64,000 nucleotides of DNA, taken from contig OZ246975.1 of assembly GCA_965232485.1 (NCBI GenBank), positions 2,790,001 through 2,854,000 on the forward strand, in the 5' to 3' direction. This DNA comes from VXPQ01 sp965232485. GTDB lineage: Bacteria; Bacteroidota; Rhodothermia; Rhodothermales; VXPQ01. The notes below the pieces were generated by a model. The model was not told where the DNA came from, did no database searches, and saw only the letters and a program-made list of their open reading frames with translations. This document shows, in pieces, positions 1 through 9,638 of this stretch (position 1 is its first letter; every line of letters begins with the position of its first letter). Made by a program: the position numbers and the translations under genes.

Positions 1-132
1 GGGCGGGACGCCATGATCCCGCATGTAGCAGCAAAGCGAAATTGGAAAAGTCGAATTGAATTGGTTCTTGCCCCACAGGTCGTCTCCCTCGCGATTCGAA
101 TTCTCGATGCCGTAAAGGCCTGGGACGCTCAT
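1..132 (-). CDS. Partial CDS, probable type II restriction endonuclease (HindVP-like)
   Basis: An ATG whose ATGA overlaps the stop codon of the downstream-numbered methyltransferase opens a frame that runs off the left edge, so only the first 44 codons are visible. The visible peptide contains GIENSNREG, LWGKNQFNS and FPISLCCYMRD. From memory this resembles the opening of HindVP/HgiDI-type endonucleases (GRCGYC cutters), where an NSNR...WGKNQFNSSFP pattern is typical; no search could be run. The position, translationally coupled behind two C5 methyltransferases on the same strand, is where a cognate nuclease is expected. The frame is convincing; the family name is provisional. Confidence 0.6.
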   Translation of the reverse strand, partial: MSVPGLYGIENSNREGDDLWGKNQFNSTFPISLCCYMRDHGVPP

Positions 133-1082
133 AATATCGCTTCGCGGATGCAGGTTGCGACGAACGAGCCGAGTTCCACGGGAACCGCGTTGCCGATCAA
201 TTGCTCTGCGGTTGTTTTCGCAGGGGGCCACGTCCAATTTTTCGGAAACGTCTGAATGCGGCTCCGTTCATACGTCGTCAGAGGCCTTGCTTCGGAAATC
301 GGCGCGGAATCAAGAGGGTGTCCGGGATAATTGGGCGGGATCGGGCGGTTCACGCCCCGAATGGTTGCGCTCGGCTCGTTGGTGGAGTATATCCCTCGCC
401 TGGAGTAATTGCGCGGATGACGATAGTAATGCTCCGTATCGAGTTCGTCTCCCATGTATTCCGCCACCGTAAGCTGTTCGGCGGACCCGCCGTACAGGAG
501 ATCCTCCAGCAATCCGTTGGGAGGGTCCAGCGTGGCGATGGAAAAGAACCGCTTCCTTAATTGCGGGCATCCGCACAGGCTTGCGTCCAGCACGGCCTCC
601 GTCACATGGTATCCGCGATTTTTCAGGATGTCTTTTGCGCGAGCATAGGCAGCGCTTCCCCTTGCTCGCGCTACGTTTTCCATGACAATGACCTGCGGCT
701 TGCAGCGGGTGGCGATGATCGCGAAGTTTTCCGTCAGGCTGGCCCGGTTGCCCTCGGTTCGCTTCCCGGCGCTCGAAAAATCCTGACACGGCGGACCGCC
801 GATCACGGCTTCGGGGGAATATTGAGACACATGGTCAACGGATGCCTCTATGTCGGAGAGATCGACGGCGAAAATCGGGTGGTCGAAATTATCCTCGTAG
901 CATGTCAGGGCGGGTCCCCAGTTGTCGTAAGCCGCCACGACATCGAAGCCTGTTCGCTGGAATCCCAGGCTAAGCCCCCCGGCTCCTGCAAACAAATCGA
1001 CGGTCCGCATTTTTCCGGCAGCGCCGTTGGCGGGGGCTCTGTCTCGGGAGATAGTCCTTGAAAGCAAGTTGGGGGTACGCAT
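129..1082 (-). CDS. DNA (cytosine-5) methyltransferase, first of a pair
   Basis: A 317-residue protein with the ordered C5-methyltransferase motifs: motif I DLFAGAGGLSLGF (about residues 29-41), motif IV GGPPCQDFS with catalytic Cys99, motif VI ENV, motif VIII QLRKRFF and motif X GNAVP near the C-terminus. It transfers a methyl group from SAM to C5 of cytosine in a short recognition site. A second Met at residue 25 (MRTVDLF) sits directly before motif I and is an alternative start. The gene lies 61 bp after another C5 methyltransferase on the same strand and its stop overlaps the start of the presumed nuclease, so the three probably form one restriction-modification operon. Confidence 0.93.
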   Translation of the reverse strand: MRTPNLLSRTISRDRAPANGAAGKMRTVDLFAGAGGLSLGFQRTGFDVVAAYDNWGPALTCYEDNFDHPIFAVDLSDIEASVDHVSQYSPEAVIGGPPCQDFSSAGKRTEGNRASLTENFAIIATRCKPQVIVMENVARARGSAAYARAKDILKNRGYHVTEAVLDASLCGCPQLRKRFFSIATLDPPNGLLEDLLYGGSAEQLTVAEYMGDELDTEHYYRHPRNYSRRGIYSTNEPSATIRGVNRPIPPNYPGHPLDSAPISEARPLTTYERSRIQTFPKNWTWPPAKTTAEQLIGNAVPVELGSFVATCIREAIL

Positions 1083-1143
1083 GTAAGGACATTTCCGTTA
1101 TTGGGTGATAAACTGTAAATGATACGCGATCTTCTCTATGACT

Positions 1144-2133
1144 TCAGGCGGGAACTGGTTCAGCGGATATGGTTCGGGATTCCGGTATCCCGAACGAAGT
1201 CGCGTTGGCGGCATGAATTACTGATTTAATGACAGCTTTGACCATAGGGACAGGGACGGCGTTGCCCACCTGCTTTCTGATCTGCGAATCGGTTCCCGTC
1301 ACCTCGAACGATTCCGGGAAGCCCTGCAAGCGCAGCAATTCTCGCGGAGTCAATCGCCTTACGCCATCAACGAGCAAGTAGTTGTAGGATGCGCCTGCCC
1401 GGAGGGCGCAAGAAAACGGATGACTGCTGATATTCCCTCCCTTGTTCTCGTGCCAAATGGACGGAGTAACGGCGGGCGTGTGCGCCGCTTTGCGTTTGGC
1501 CCGGATTCGCTCGCTTGCAAAGTGCCGGGCGTTCGGGTCTGTTTCCAGAATATCCGAAAGGGGTTTATACGCCTTGCATTCTCTCGGCCATTGATAGGTT
1601 TTAAGAGCTTCGCGATCCCGAAAGCCTGCAATGATCAGGCGCTCGCGCTTTTGCGGCAATCCAAAGTGGAGCGCATTCAGGATCTTATGAGAGCAGGCGT
1701 AGCCTATTTCTTCAAGCGCGTCCAGAATCAAGCGAAGCGTTTTGCCCTTGTTGATTGTGGCAAGCTGCCGCACGTTCTCCAGAACGAACGCTTTCGGGAA
1801 TTTGACCGACAGGATACGCGCCACATCGTAAATCAGTGTTCCCCGGCTGTCCGACATAGCCTCCATTTTCCCGATAATGGAGAATGGCTGGCATGGAAAC
1901 CCGGCAAACAGAATGTCATGGCTCGGAATGTTTTCGATATGGATTTTGGTGATGTCCCCGTCAGGGCGCAGGCCGAAGTTATGCTCGTATTGATCTTGAG
2001 CAGCCTTGTCGATGTCGGAGGCAAAGACGCAACGCAAGCCCAACGCTTCGGCAGCGTAGTGGAAGCCGCCGATCCCGCAAAACAGATCGGCAAAGGTGGA
2101 CAGGAGGGGTTCTTTGCGGCCACAGGAGAGCAT
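1144..2133 (-). CDS. DNA (cytosine-5) methyltransferase, second of a pair
   Basis: A 329-residue C5 methyltransferase. Motif I is ADLFCGIGGFHYA (about residues 15-27), motif IV GFPCQPFS with catalytic Cys81, motif VI ENVRQL, motif VIII QKRERL and motif X QVGNAVPVPM. The region between VIII and X (target recognition) is short and unlike that of the neighbouring enzyme, so the two probably have different targets or methylate different strands of one asymmetric site. It is the first gene of a three-gene minus-strand run (this enzyme, the second methyltransferase, the partial nuclease). The first ATG of the frame is used; a start nearer motif I is possible. Confidence 0.93.
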   Translation of the reverse strand: MLSCGRKEPLLSTFADLFCGIGGFHYAAEALGLRCVFASDIDKAAQDQYEHNFGLRPDGDITKIHIENIPSHDILFAGFPCQPFSIIGKMEAMSDSRGTLIYDVARILSVKFPKAFVLENVRQLATINKGKTLRLILDALEEIGYACSHKILNALHFGLPQKRERLIIAGFRDREALKTYQWPRECKAYKPLSDILETDPNARHFASERIRAKRKAAHTPAVTPSIWHENKGGNISSHPFSCALRAGASYNYLLVDGVRRLTPRELLRLQGFPESFEVTGTDSQIRKQVGNAVPVPMVKAVIKSVIHAANATSFGIPESRTISAEPVPA

Positions 2134-2395
2134 GGCGGACGGATTCGGGTTGCGTGCCGGGAATGCTCTGCAGAATACGGGAATCCCGGAAAAAGGTCAA
2201 GCCTCTCACGATATTTTTATCGGATATTTCCGTTATTGCATAAGTCAGTCCACTTGCCGGGTCGAAGGACTGCGGGTTCTTCGGGCGCGCCTGGACATAG
2301 CATGTCTCCCTGGGGCGATTCGGGTCGGAACAAGGTTTCGGCATTATCCTATAACCCCTGTTTCGATTTTCCCCAACCACCCCTGTTATCTCAAA

Positions 2396-2857
2396 ATGCG
2401 CACGTTACGTACCGTCTCTGCCGTCTTGCTTGCAATGATGGCGCTGTTTGGCTGTGACAGCAACGACGAATCCGGAATACCCCAGGTAGGGGGCGAATAC
2501 GAGGGAGAACTAAGAATCACAGAGGCAGATACGCCAAACATATCTTTCAATTTCCAGATGACGGCGAACGTAATCCAGCGGGACGAGGATGTTACGATCA
2601 CCGCCACGATCGTCGTGGATGGCAGGAGCGAGACGGAGCCGGCGATTACGGGAGAGATAAGCAAAACGGGATTCTTCACCCCCGCGGCGGGCGGGACAGT
2701 TCGCTACCGCCCTCCCTCCGACGACGAGAACTGCGGAGCCGCAGAGTCATCCGCCGGATCGATTACCTTTGAGGACAACGTTATGATATATAATGCGGAG
2801 CTTACATACGAAACGTGCGAATTTAATGCGATAGCCCGCCTTACGCGAGAGGAATAA
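2396..2857 (+). CDS. Small lipoprotein of unknown function
   Basis: A 153-residue protein with a short signal peptide ending in the lipobox LFGC (Cys20), then a mature domain of about 130 residues rich in Thr, Glu and beta-type sequence (for example ADTPNISFNFQMTANV). Two further Cys (CGAAES and YETCEF) could form a disulfide. The frame is open further upstream, but the ATG at 2396 is chosen because it places the signal peptide correctly. I recognise no family. It is divergent from the methyltransferase genes, with about 260 bp between them that should hold both promoters. Confidence 0.75.
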   Translation: MRTLRTVSAVLLAMMALFGCDSNDESGIPQVGGEYEGELRITEADTPNISFNFQMTANVIQRDEDVTITATIVVDGRSETEPAITGEISKTGFFTPAAGGTVRYRPPSDDENCGAAESSAGSITFEDNVMIYNAELTYETCEFNAIARLTREE

Positions 2858-3275
2858 TGTCCTGTGCGGGACGAACGCGGCGGTCGCGCGTCCTTCTCCG
2901 TCCGGCTTGCAAGCCCGTTTGCATGTTTCCTGGCCCGGTCGCTATGACGTCCTGTGCGGCTGGAGCGGGCGCATCGCTCCGCAACGGCTCCGCAACAACG
3001 AAAAAACGCCAGATCATTTGTCCCGGATCGATCCATCTGTTCAATCAATCCGAACCATTTCTCCTTATTCGTTCGTCAAACCGATTGCCGACGAGACCAA
3101 ATCCCTCACGCAAGCGCATTGCGCTGGCTGGCTGGAGCCATACCGGGGCAACTGGAGCGCTCCGGGGTTGCCGGAAGCGCAGAGCGCATAATATGCCTCG
3201 TTGCAATTGAGCATCGCATCTGTCTTTCCGATACCCGCCCGCGATCTTCAACTTTTTCATTCCCCCGAACAACCC
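2858..3275. other. Intergenic stretch without recognisable gene
   Basis: About 420 bp between the small lipoprotein and the SIS gene. Only short frames in conflicting phases occur and none looks coding. The phrase GTCCTGTGCGG occurs twice (near 2858 and 2950). Near 3046 there is a motif resembling ones near 60330 and 61465 (CTGT-CAATC-ACCGAACCA type). No tRNA or clear terminator is visible. Confidence 0.4.
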
Positions 3276-4067
3276 ATGGCGTCCGCGCAAACCTACTACG
3301 ACAGAACCATCGAACTGCTGGAGCGTCTGCGGGATACGCAGATTCCCCATATCGAGCAGGCCGCCGAGTTGTGCGCCGAGCGCATCGCCCGGGGCGGGCT
3401 CGTGTTTTTGTTCGGCGCCGGGCATTCCCGCATGATGTGCGAGGAAATGACGCCGCGGCAGGGCTGTTTCGTAGGCTTCGTGGCCCTCGTGGAGCATGCG
3501 GTGTCGAATCATGCCTCCATCGTGGGGACCAATGGCCTGCGCGGCCCGCTTTTCCTCGAAAAATACGAGGGCTACGCCGAGGAGATACTGAAAGGATTCC
3601 GGTTTGGCCCGCATGATGCGTTCATTGTGATTTCCACGTCCGGGATTCGCCCGCTCATCGTGGAGATGGCGCTGGGCGCCCGTCGGCGAGGCATGCCGGT
3701 GATCGGCGTCGTGTCCCGCAAGCATTGCGAAGAATCGCCGGCGGCCCATTCCTCCGGCAAGAAACTCGTGGACGTGGCCGACGTGGTGCTGGACAACCAG
3801 TGTCCGCCGGGGGATTGCGTACTGGAACTGGACGGGATGGAGTGGCGCACGGGACCCGTGTCCACGGTCACCGGCGGCATGCTGATCAATATGTTGCGCG
3901 TGGAGGTGGCGGAGCGGCTTCTGGCCAGGGGCGTGCGCCCGGAGGTGCTTCCAAGCCATCAGTTTGTCGGGAACGCGAGCGCTGAGGAGCAGCTGGACCG
4001 TTTCTACGAAGCGTATCGCAAGAGCCTTGCCCATATGTATGCCGAAAGCAACTCGGAGCATGCCTGA
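3276..4067 (+). CDS. SIS-domain sugar-phosphate-binding protein (UPF0309-like)
   Basis: A 263-residue protein with a sugar isomerase (SIS) fold. The nucleotide/sugar-phosphate loop FGAGHSRMMCEEM is near residues 40-52, and VISTSGIRPLIVEMALGAR gives the second phosphosugar-binding segment. SIS proteins of this group bind or isomerise amino-sugar phosphates; the exact substrate cannot be read. The ATG at 3276 (MASAQTYYDR) is preferred over the earlier in-frame start because the family begins at this helix. The stop overlaps the ATG of the following ROK kinase by 8 bp, so the two are co-translated and probably act on the same sugar. Confidence 0.85.
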   Translation: MASAQTYYDRTIELLERLRDTQIPHIEQAAELCAERIARGGLVFLFGAGHSRMMCEEMTPRQGCFVGFVALVEHAVSNHASIVGTNGLRGPLFLEKYEGYAEEILKGFRFGPHDAFIVISTSGIRPLIVEMALGARRRGMPVIGVVSRKHCEESPAAHSSGKKLVDVADVVLDNQCPPGDCVLELDGMEWRTGPVSTVTGGMLINMLRVEVAERLLARGVRPEVLPSHQFVGNASAEEQLDRFYEAYRKSLAHMYAESNSEHA

Positions 4068-5061
4068 GGAATACGTCATAGGATTCGACGTCGGCGGGAC
4101 GCGCATCAAGAGCGGGGCCGTGTCGGCTTCCGGGGACCTGCTGGAGCCGGGCGTCCAGCCTTCGGGGTTTTCGTTGCCGCCGGAAGAAATTCTTGCGGCC
4201 ATGACGGAAGAGACGGATCGGATTGCGGCGGCCCTTGGGCGGCGGCCCGCCGCGATCGGACTGGGGTTCCCCGGCGCCGTCGATCCGGAATTCGGGAGCG
4301 TGCTTCTGCCAGGCAAGCTGAAGGTGGAAGGATTTCCCATCGTGCCGCGCCTGACGGAGGCCACTGGCGCGCCGGTTATTGCGGACAACGACGGGCGCCT
4401 GTGCATTCTTGCGGAAGCCCGCTACGGGTTGGCCAGGGGCCGCAAATGGGTTGTCGCGATTACGCTGGGAACCGGCGTGGGGTCGGGCGTGATGCTTGAC
4501 GGCAAGGTGCTCCGCGATCCGCATCTGATGTTCGGCACCCAGGCAAGCCATATCATTCAGGATGCGCATAGCGATCGGCGCTGCATTACGCGAGGAATGG
4601 GGACGGCCAATATCCTGTGCGCGGCGGCGAGTCTGGCCATGATGGCGCGCGACGGGCTTCAGCGCGGTTTGCCGTCTGTGCTGAACGACGTATATTTCGA
4701 CAATCCTCACGCCGTCGATTTCGAGGCGGTCATTCGGGGGGTGGAGCAGCAAGACGCCCTGTGTCTGGACGTGCTGGATCGGTGGACGACGGCCCTTGGG
4801 TGGTTTCTGGTCAGCGTGGCGCACATGTACGCCCCGGAAATCATTATCCTTGGGGGAGGGGGCGCGAACGCCGCCGAACATTTTCTGGATCGCGTGCAGG
4901 CGCATATCGACGAACATGTTTTTCGGTATCCGCGCGGGAGTTCGGCTCCGGTCGTCCTTTCGGAACTGGGGAATCATGCGGGGGTTCTGGGCGCGGCGGC
5001 GCTTGCCTGGGAACGGGCGCAGGACAGCGCGGCATCGGGCGAGCAGGGAAATGCAGAGTGA
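4060..5061 (+). CDS. ROK family sugar kinase
   Basis: A 333-residue ROK protein. The ATP-binding loop GFDVGGTRIKSG is at the N-terminus; the catalytic Asp lies in ADNDGRLC, followed by TLGTGVGSGVMLDGKV and a C-terminal ILGGGGANA adenosine loop. The role is ATP-dependent phosphorylation of a hexose or amino sugar. The usual ROK zinc site (CxCGxxGC after a His) is degenerate: the segment reads HIIQDAHSDRRC, with only scattered Cys. The start at 4060 overlaps the SIS gene, and the next gene encodes an exported amidohydrolase, suggesting a sugar-derivative salvage operon. Transcriptional-repressor ROK members carry an N-terminal helix-turn-helix, absent here. Confidence 0.87.
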   Translation: MPEEYVIGFDVGGTRIKSGAVSASGDLLEPGVQPSGFSLPPEEILAAMTEETDRIAAALGRRPAAIGLGFPGAVDPEFGSVLLPGKLKVEGFPIVPRLTEATGAPVIADNDGRLCILAEARYGLARGRKWVVAITLGTGVGSGVMLDGKVLRDPHLMFGTQASHIIQDAHSDRRCITRGMGTANILCAAASLAMMARDGLQRGLPSVLNDVYFDNPHAVDFEAVIRGVEQQDALCLDVLDRWTTALGWFLVSVAHMYAPEIIILGGGGANAAEHFLDRVQAHIDEHVFRYPRGSSAPVVLSELGNHAGVLGAAALAWERAQDSAASGEQGNAE

Positions 5062-5210
5062 TCGGAAGGTGCAGGGCGGCAAAACGCAGGGGCAGCAGGG
5101 GCTGGGCGCTTCCCGGCCCAGGTGCGGTGCGGGTGCAACCCGGCAATGGGCGAATGGCGGCTCGGGTGCGGCGCGGGATTAGAAAAAGAGGGCGAAATTA
5201 CAAAGAAACA

Positions 5211-6677
5211 ATGAAGTCGCATTTCGTAACCTTGTTGTGTCTGACAGCCTGTTTGTTCCTGTGCATGCCGGGAGACGTTGCCGGGCAGGACAGGACGGCG
5301 CCGCAGAGTAGTGGCGGCGCTATATCCCGCCCCGCTCCTGTGATATCCCGCGTTGCTGCCTTAACGTCCCGCAACGCTCCCTTTTTGTCTCACGATACGC
5401 CCTTTATGTATCAGAACATCTCTCCGATGTCCCAGGACGCCCCCTTGACGCCTCATGACGTCCCCTTGACCTTCAGCGATGCTTCCTTGACATACCCCGA
5501 TACCCTTGACCTGCTCATTGCGGGCGGGCATGTAATCGACCCGAAAAACGGCGTGGACGGCGTCCGCGACGTGGGCGTGGTCGACGGGCGCATCGCCGAG
5601 GTGGCCGAGCGCATTGACCCGGCCCGCGCCGCGCAGGTGGTTGACGCCTCCGGGCTGTACGTGGCCCCGGGCTTCATCGACCTGCATGGCCATGTGTTTC
5701 ACGGGACGGTCCCGGATCAGTATCTGGCGAACAGTTACGGCAGCCTGCCTCCCGATGCTTTCACGTTCCGGTCCGGCGTAACGACGATCGTGGATACGGG
5801 CGGAGCCGGTTGGCGCACCATCCGCGCGTTCATCGAACAAACGGTGGATCATGCGGAAACCCGCGTGCTCGCGTTCCTGAATATCGTCGGGCAGGGGATG
5901 AAGGGAGAACCCATCGAACAGGACGTATCCGACATGGACCCCAAGTTGACGGCCATGTCGGCCGGGCTGCATGCAGATGTGGTCGTGGGGGTCAAACTGG
6001 CGCATTATCTGGGTCGGGACTGGACCCCCGTAGAGCGGGCCGTGGAGGCGGGGCGGCAAGCCGATATTCCCGTGATGATTGATTTCGGGCGGGCCGAGCC
6101 GCCATTGCCCTTGCGAGATCTTTTACTGGAGTACCTTCGCCCCGGCGACATTTTCACCCATGCTTACGCTGCCGTATCGCGCCGCGAAGCCATCGTGGAG
6201 GACGGGGTCTTGCGCCCCTTTGCGCTGGAGGCCGCCGAGCGCGGCGTCGTGTTTGATGTGGGGCATGGCGGCGGCAGTTTCATGTATTCCGTAGCCGTTC
6301 CCGCCACGGAAGCGGGCTTGTGGCCGCATACGATCAGTACGGACTTGCATACGGGCAGCATGAATCACGGGATGAAGGACATGACGAACGTGATGTCGAA
6401 GTTTCTAAACCTTGGCATGCCGCTTGAAGCGGTCGTGCGCGCGTCCACCTGGTTTCCGGCGCAAGCAATCCGGCGAGACGAACTGGGGAATCTGGATGTG
6501 GGCGCGGAGGCGGACATGGCGGTGTTTCGGGTCCGCGAAGGGGATTTCGGGTTTTGGGACGTGGAAGGATACCGCATGGAGGGCGACCGCAAAATCGAGG
6601 TGGAACTTACCCTGCGGGCAGGTCGCGTCGCATGGGATTTGAACGGTATTTCCAAGGAATCATGGACCACGAAGTGA
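5211..6677 (+). CDS. Exported amidohydrolase/deacetylase with N-terminal heptapeptide repeats
   Basis: A 488-residue metal-dependent hydrolase of the dihydroorotase-like amidohydrolase superfamily. After a signal peptide (about residues 1-25) comes a repetitive stretch (about 42-97), then the entry strand LDLLIAGGHVIDP, the metal motif GFIDLHGHVFHG, VGVKLAHYLG (likely carboxylated Lys), a TH segment and the C-terminal composite sandwich ending in RAGRVAWDLNG. Family members hydrolyse cyclic amides or N-acetyl groups. The start is the ATG at 5211, because it gives a clean signal peptide; the frame is open much further upstream in the shadow of the kinase gene. It overlaps the following lactonase-type gene by 16 bp. 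Confidence 0.88.
   Translation: MKSHFVTLLCLTACLFLCMPGDVAGQDRTAPQSSGGAISRPAPVISRVAALTSRNAPFLSHDTPFMYQNISPMSQDAPLTPHDVPLTFSDASLTYPDTLDLLIAGGHVIDPKNGVDGVRDVGVVDGRIAEVAERIDPARAAQVVDASGLYVAPGFIDLHGHVFHGTVPDQYLANSYGSLPPDAFTFRSGVTTIVDTGGAGWRTIRAFIEQTVDHAETRVLAFLNIVGQGMKGEPIEQDVSDMDPKLTAMSAGLHADVVVGVKLAHYLGRDWTPVERAVEAGRQADIPVMIDFGRAEPPLPLRDLLLEYLRPGDIFTHAYAAVSRREAIVEDGVLRPFALEAAERGVVFDVGHGGGSFMYSVAVPATEAGLWPHTISTDLHTGSMNHGMKDMTNVMSKFLNLGMPLEAVVRASTWFPAQAIRRDELGNLDVGAEADMAVFRVREGDFGFWDVEGYRMEGDRKIEVELTLRAGRVAWDLNGISKESWTTK
5334..5501 (+). repeat. Eight 21-bp imperfect repeats encoding heptapeptides
   Basis: Codons 42-97 of the amidohydrolase gene form eight consecutive seven-residue units: APVISRV, AALTSRN, APFLSHD, TPFMYQN, ISPMSQD, APLTPHD, VPLTFSD and ASLTYPD. 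The consensus is roughly (A/T/V)-P-L-T-x-x-D/N. At the DNA level the units are 21 bp each with no indels but considerable divergence. They lie between the signal peptide and the catalytic domain. Confidence 0.8.
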
Positions 6678-7717
6678 CTTTTTACATCGGGACGTATTCG
6701 GAGCGGGGCAGCAAGGGAATCTATATCGGACGATTCGATCCGGATACGGGCGCCCTGCGGATTGCGGGCCATGCAGGCGGCATTCGCAACCCTTCGTTTC
6801 TGACGGTGGACGCCGCCGGAAAATTTCTGTACGCCGTCAGCGAGACGCTCGAGTTCGAGGGCGCGTTCGGCGGCGGCCTGCATGCGTTCCGCATCGACGG
6901 AAACGATCTGCATCCGGTGAATGCGGTCCCCACGCAAGGGTCGGATCCGTGCTATGCGGCGCTGTCGCCGGACGGACGATTCGTTTTCGTATCCAATTAC
7001 ACAAGCGGGAGCGTTGCTTCGTTTGCCGTGCGCGAGGACGGCGGAGTGAGCGAGGCGGTTTCCTTCGTGCAACACGAGGGGGCCTCGGGCGCGAACCCCG
7101 CCCGGCAGGAAGGCCCGCATGCGCATTGCATCGTGCCCGATGCGACGGGCCGCTATGCGATCGCGGCGGATCTGGGGCAGGATCAGGTGCGGATATACCG
7201 GCTGGACGAGCGCGGCGGCTTGCGCCCTGGGGACCAACCCGCCGTCGATCTGGCGCCGGGCGCCGGCCCCCGGCATTTCGTTTTTCATCCAGATGGCGCG
7301 CGGGCCTTCGTCATCAATGAGTTGGGGTCCACGGTGACTGTGTTCGATTGGGACCCCGCCCGGGGCCGGCTCACGGAAACGCAGACGATCTCCACCTTGC
7401 CGGAAGGCTTTGCCAGGCATAACGATTCGGCGGACCTGCATGTGCATCCGAACGGGCGGTTTTTGTACGGCTCGAACCGGGGGCTCGACAGCATCGTTGC
7501 GTTCGAGATTGCTCCCGAAGGGCTGCGGGCCGTGCAGCATGTCCATACAGGCGGGCGCTGGCCGCGCAATTTTTGTCTGTATGACCGGTTCCTGCTGGCG
7601 GCCAACCGGCGCACGGATCGCCTAATCGTTTTCGAGATCGACGAAGCCTCCGGGCGATTGTCCGCTGCGGAGCAGGGGCTCGATATTCCTTCGCCCGCGT
7701 GTATTTGTTTTTCGTGA
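6662..7717 (+). CDS. Lactonase family beta-propeller (6-phosphogluconolactonase-like)
   Basis: A 351-residue seven-bladed propeller of the YbhE/Pgl lactonase family. Typical signatures are FYIGTYSERGSKGIY at the start, FVSNYTSGSVASF, EGPHAHCIVPD, GPRHFVFHPDG, and LHVHPNGRFLYGSNRG toward the end. Family members hydrolyse sugar lactones such as 6-phosphogluconolactone. No signal peptide is visible, so it is probably cytoplasmic. The start at 6662 (MDHEVTFYIG) overlaps the amidohydrolase stop and matches family length. As the last gene of the SIS-ROK-amidohydrolase set it suggests that the operon handles a sugar oxidised to its lactone. Confidence 0.9.
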   Translation: MDHEVTFYIGTYSERGSKGIYIGRFDPDTGALRIAGHAGGIRNPSFLTVDAAGKFLYAVSETLEFEGAFGGGLHAFRIDGNDLHPVNAVPTQGSDPCYAALSPDGRFVFVSNYTSGSVASFAVREDGGVSEAVSFVQHEGASGANPARQEGPHAHCIVPDATGRYAIAADLGQDQVRIYRLDERGGLRPGDQPAVDLAPGAGPRHFVFHPDGARAFVINELGSTVTVFDWDPARGRLTETQTISTLPEGFARHNDSADLHVHPNGRFLYGSNRGLDSIVAFEIAPEGLRAVQHVHTGGRWPRNFCLYDRFLLAANRRTDRLIVFEIDEASGRLSAAEQGLDIPSPACICFS

Positions 7718-7793
7718 AGGGGTTATGTTTAGGGACGCAATGGGTCTATGTATTTCCTGTATCGCGTTCTCATTCACCTGAATCCCTCTTGTC

Positions 7794-8758
<965 letters not shown>

Positions 8759-8777
<19 letters not shown>

Positions 8778-9604
8778 TAGATATTCAGGGCCCAGTCGTA
8801 GTCGGTGAACCGGATGCGGGCCTTGCCAGACGCGAGGAGCGTACGTTCGGGGCCGGGCGGAAAAAAGCGGGCCAGGTACCGCGTGATTTCGGCGTCGTTT
8901 CTCCCGAAATCCCGGGCATACCAGTCGAATACCTTCGTCAGGTACACCGTTTCTTCGTCAAGGTCCACGCGGTTTTTTTCCGGAAATTCCAGCAAGAACC
9001 GTTTTGACTGGTCATTCAGTTGGTCGTTGAGGCGCCTTCCGATGTATGCCTCGCGACGCAGGGGCGGGCACGAGACGGCGGCGCAAACCAGCGCGAAATG
9101 AATGCGCGGATCGTTGAATTCCTTGCGGATGATCCCGTGCTCAATGTCGTCGAGCGTGTATGTAACCCCGCCTACCTCGGCAAGAGGCTGCGTCCAGGGG
9201 CCTTTGATGGCCAGACCCAGCGTTTTGTTGATATTGCGGATGCTTTCGCGCTCGTCGTGCAGGTTGATGAGTTCGATGGTCCAGGCGTTGTAGGCGTTAA
9301 GCCAAAGGGCGAGTTGGCTGTTGCGGGATAGCGACGCCGGGTCGGTCTGGTTCAGCAGCTCGAGATATTCGTCGAAGGCTTCGGAAGCGGCGAAGGCGTC
9401 GTAATCGACCATGCCTTCGTCGGTGACGTGGGCCTGCAGGAGGGCGGCGAAGAGCGAATGGTCGATGTCCTGCGCCGTTGCCGGGCGCGGCGCGGCCTGC
9501 GCGACAAGGAGGGCGAGGATGGCGAAAGAAAAAATGCGCGATGCGGTCTGCGGCATGGGTACAGGGCAGCGAGGCGGTTTTCGGGTGGAGGGACGTTCAG
9601 GCAT
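8759..9604 (-). CDS. DUF547 domain-containing exported protein
   Basis: A DUF547 protein with the characteristic blocks LALWLNAYNAWTIELI, RIHFALVCAAVSCPPLRREAY and VFDWYARDFG. The His and Cys residues in HFALVCAAVSCPPL are the conserved core; the biochemical function of the family is unknown. A hydrophobic stretch (IFSFAILALLVAQAA) followed by ATAQ indicates Sec export. Starts at 9604 or 9556 both fit the signal peptide; 9604 is given. It lies 34 bp after the gamma-glutamyltransferase gene on the same strand, so the two are likely co-transcribed. Confidence 0.85.
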
Positions 9605-9638
9605 GCGGATCAATGGTTGCGTTGGGATATAAGCCTCC

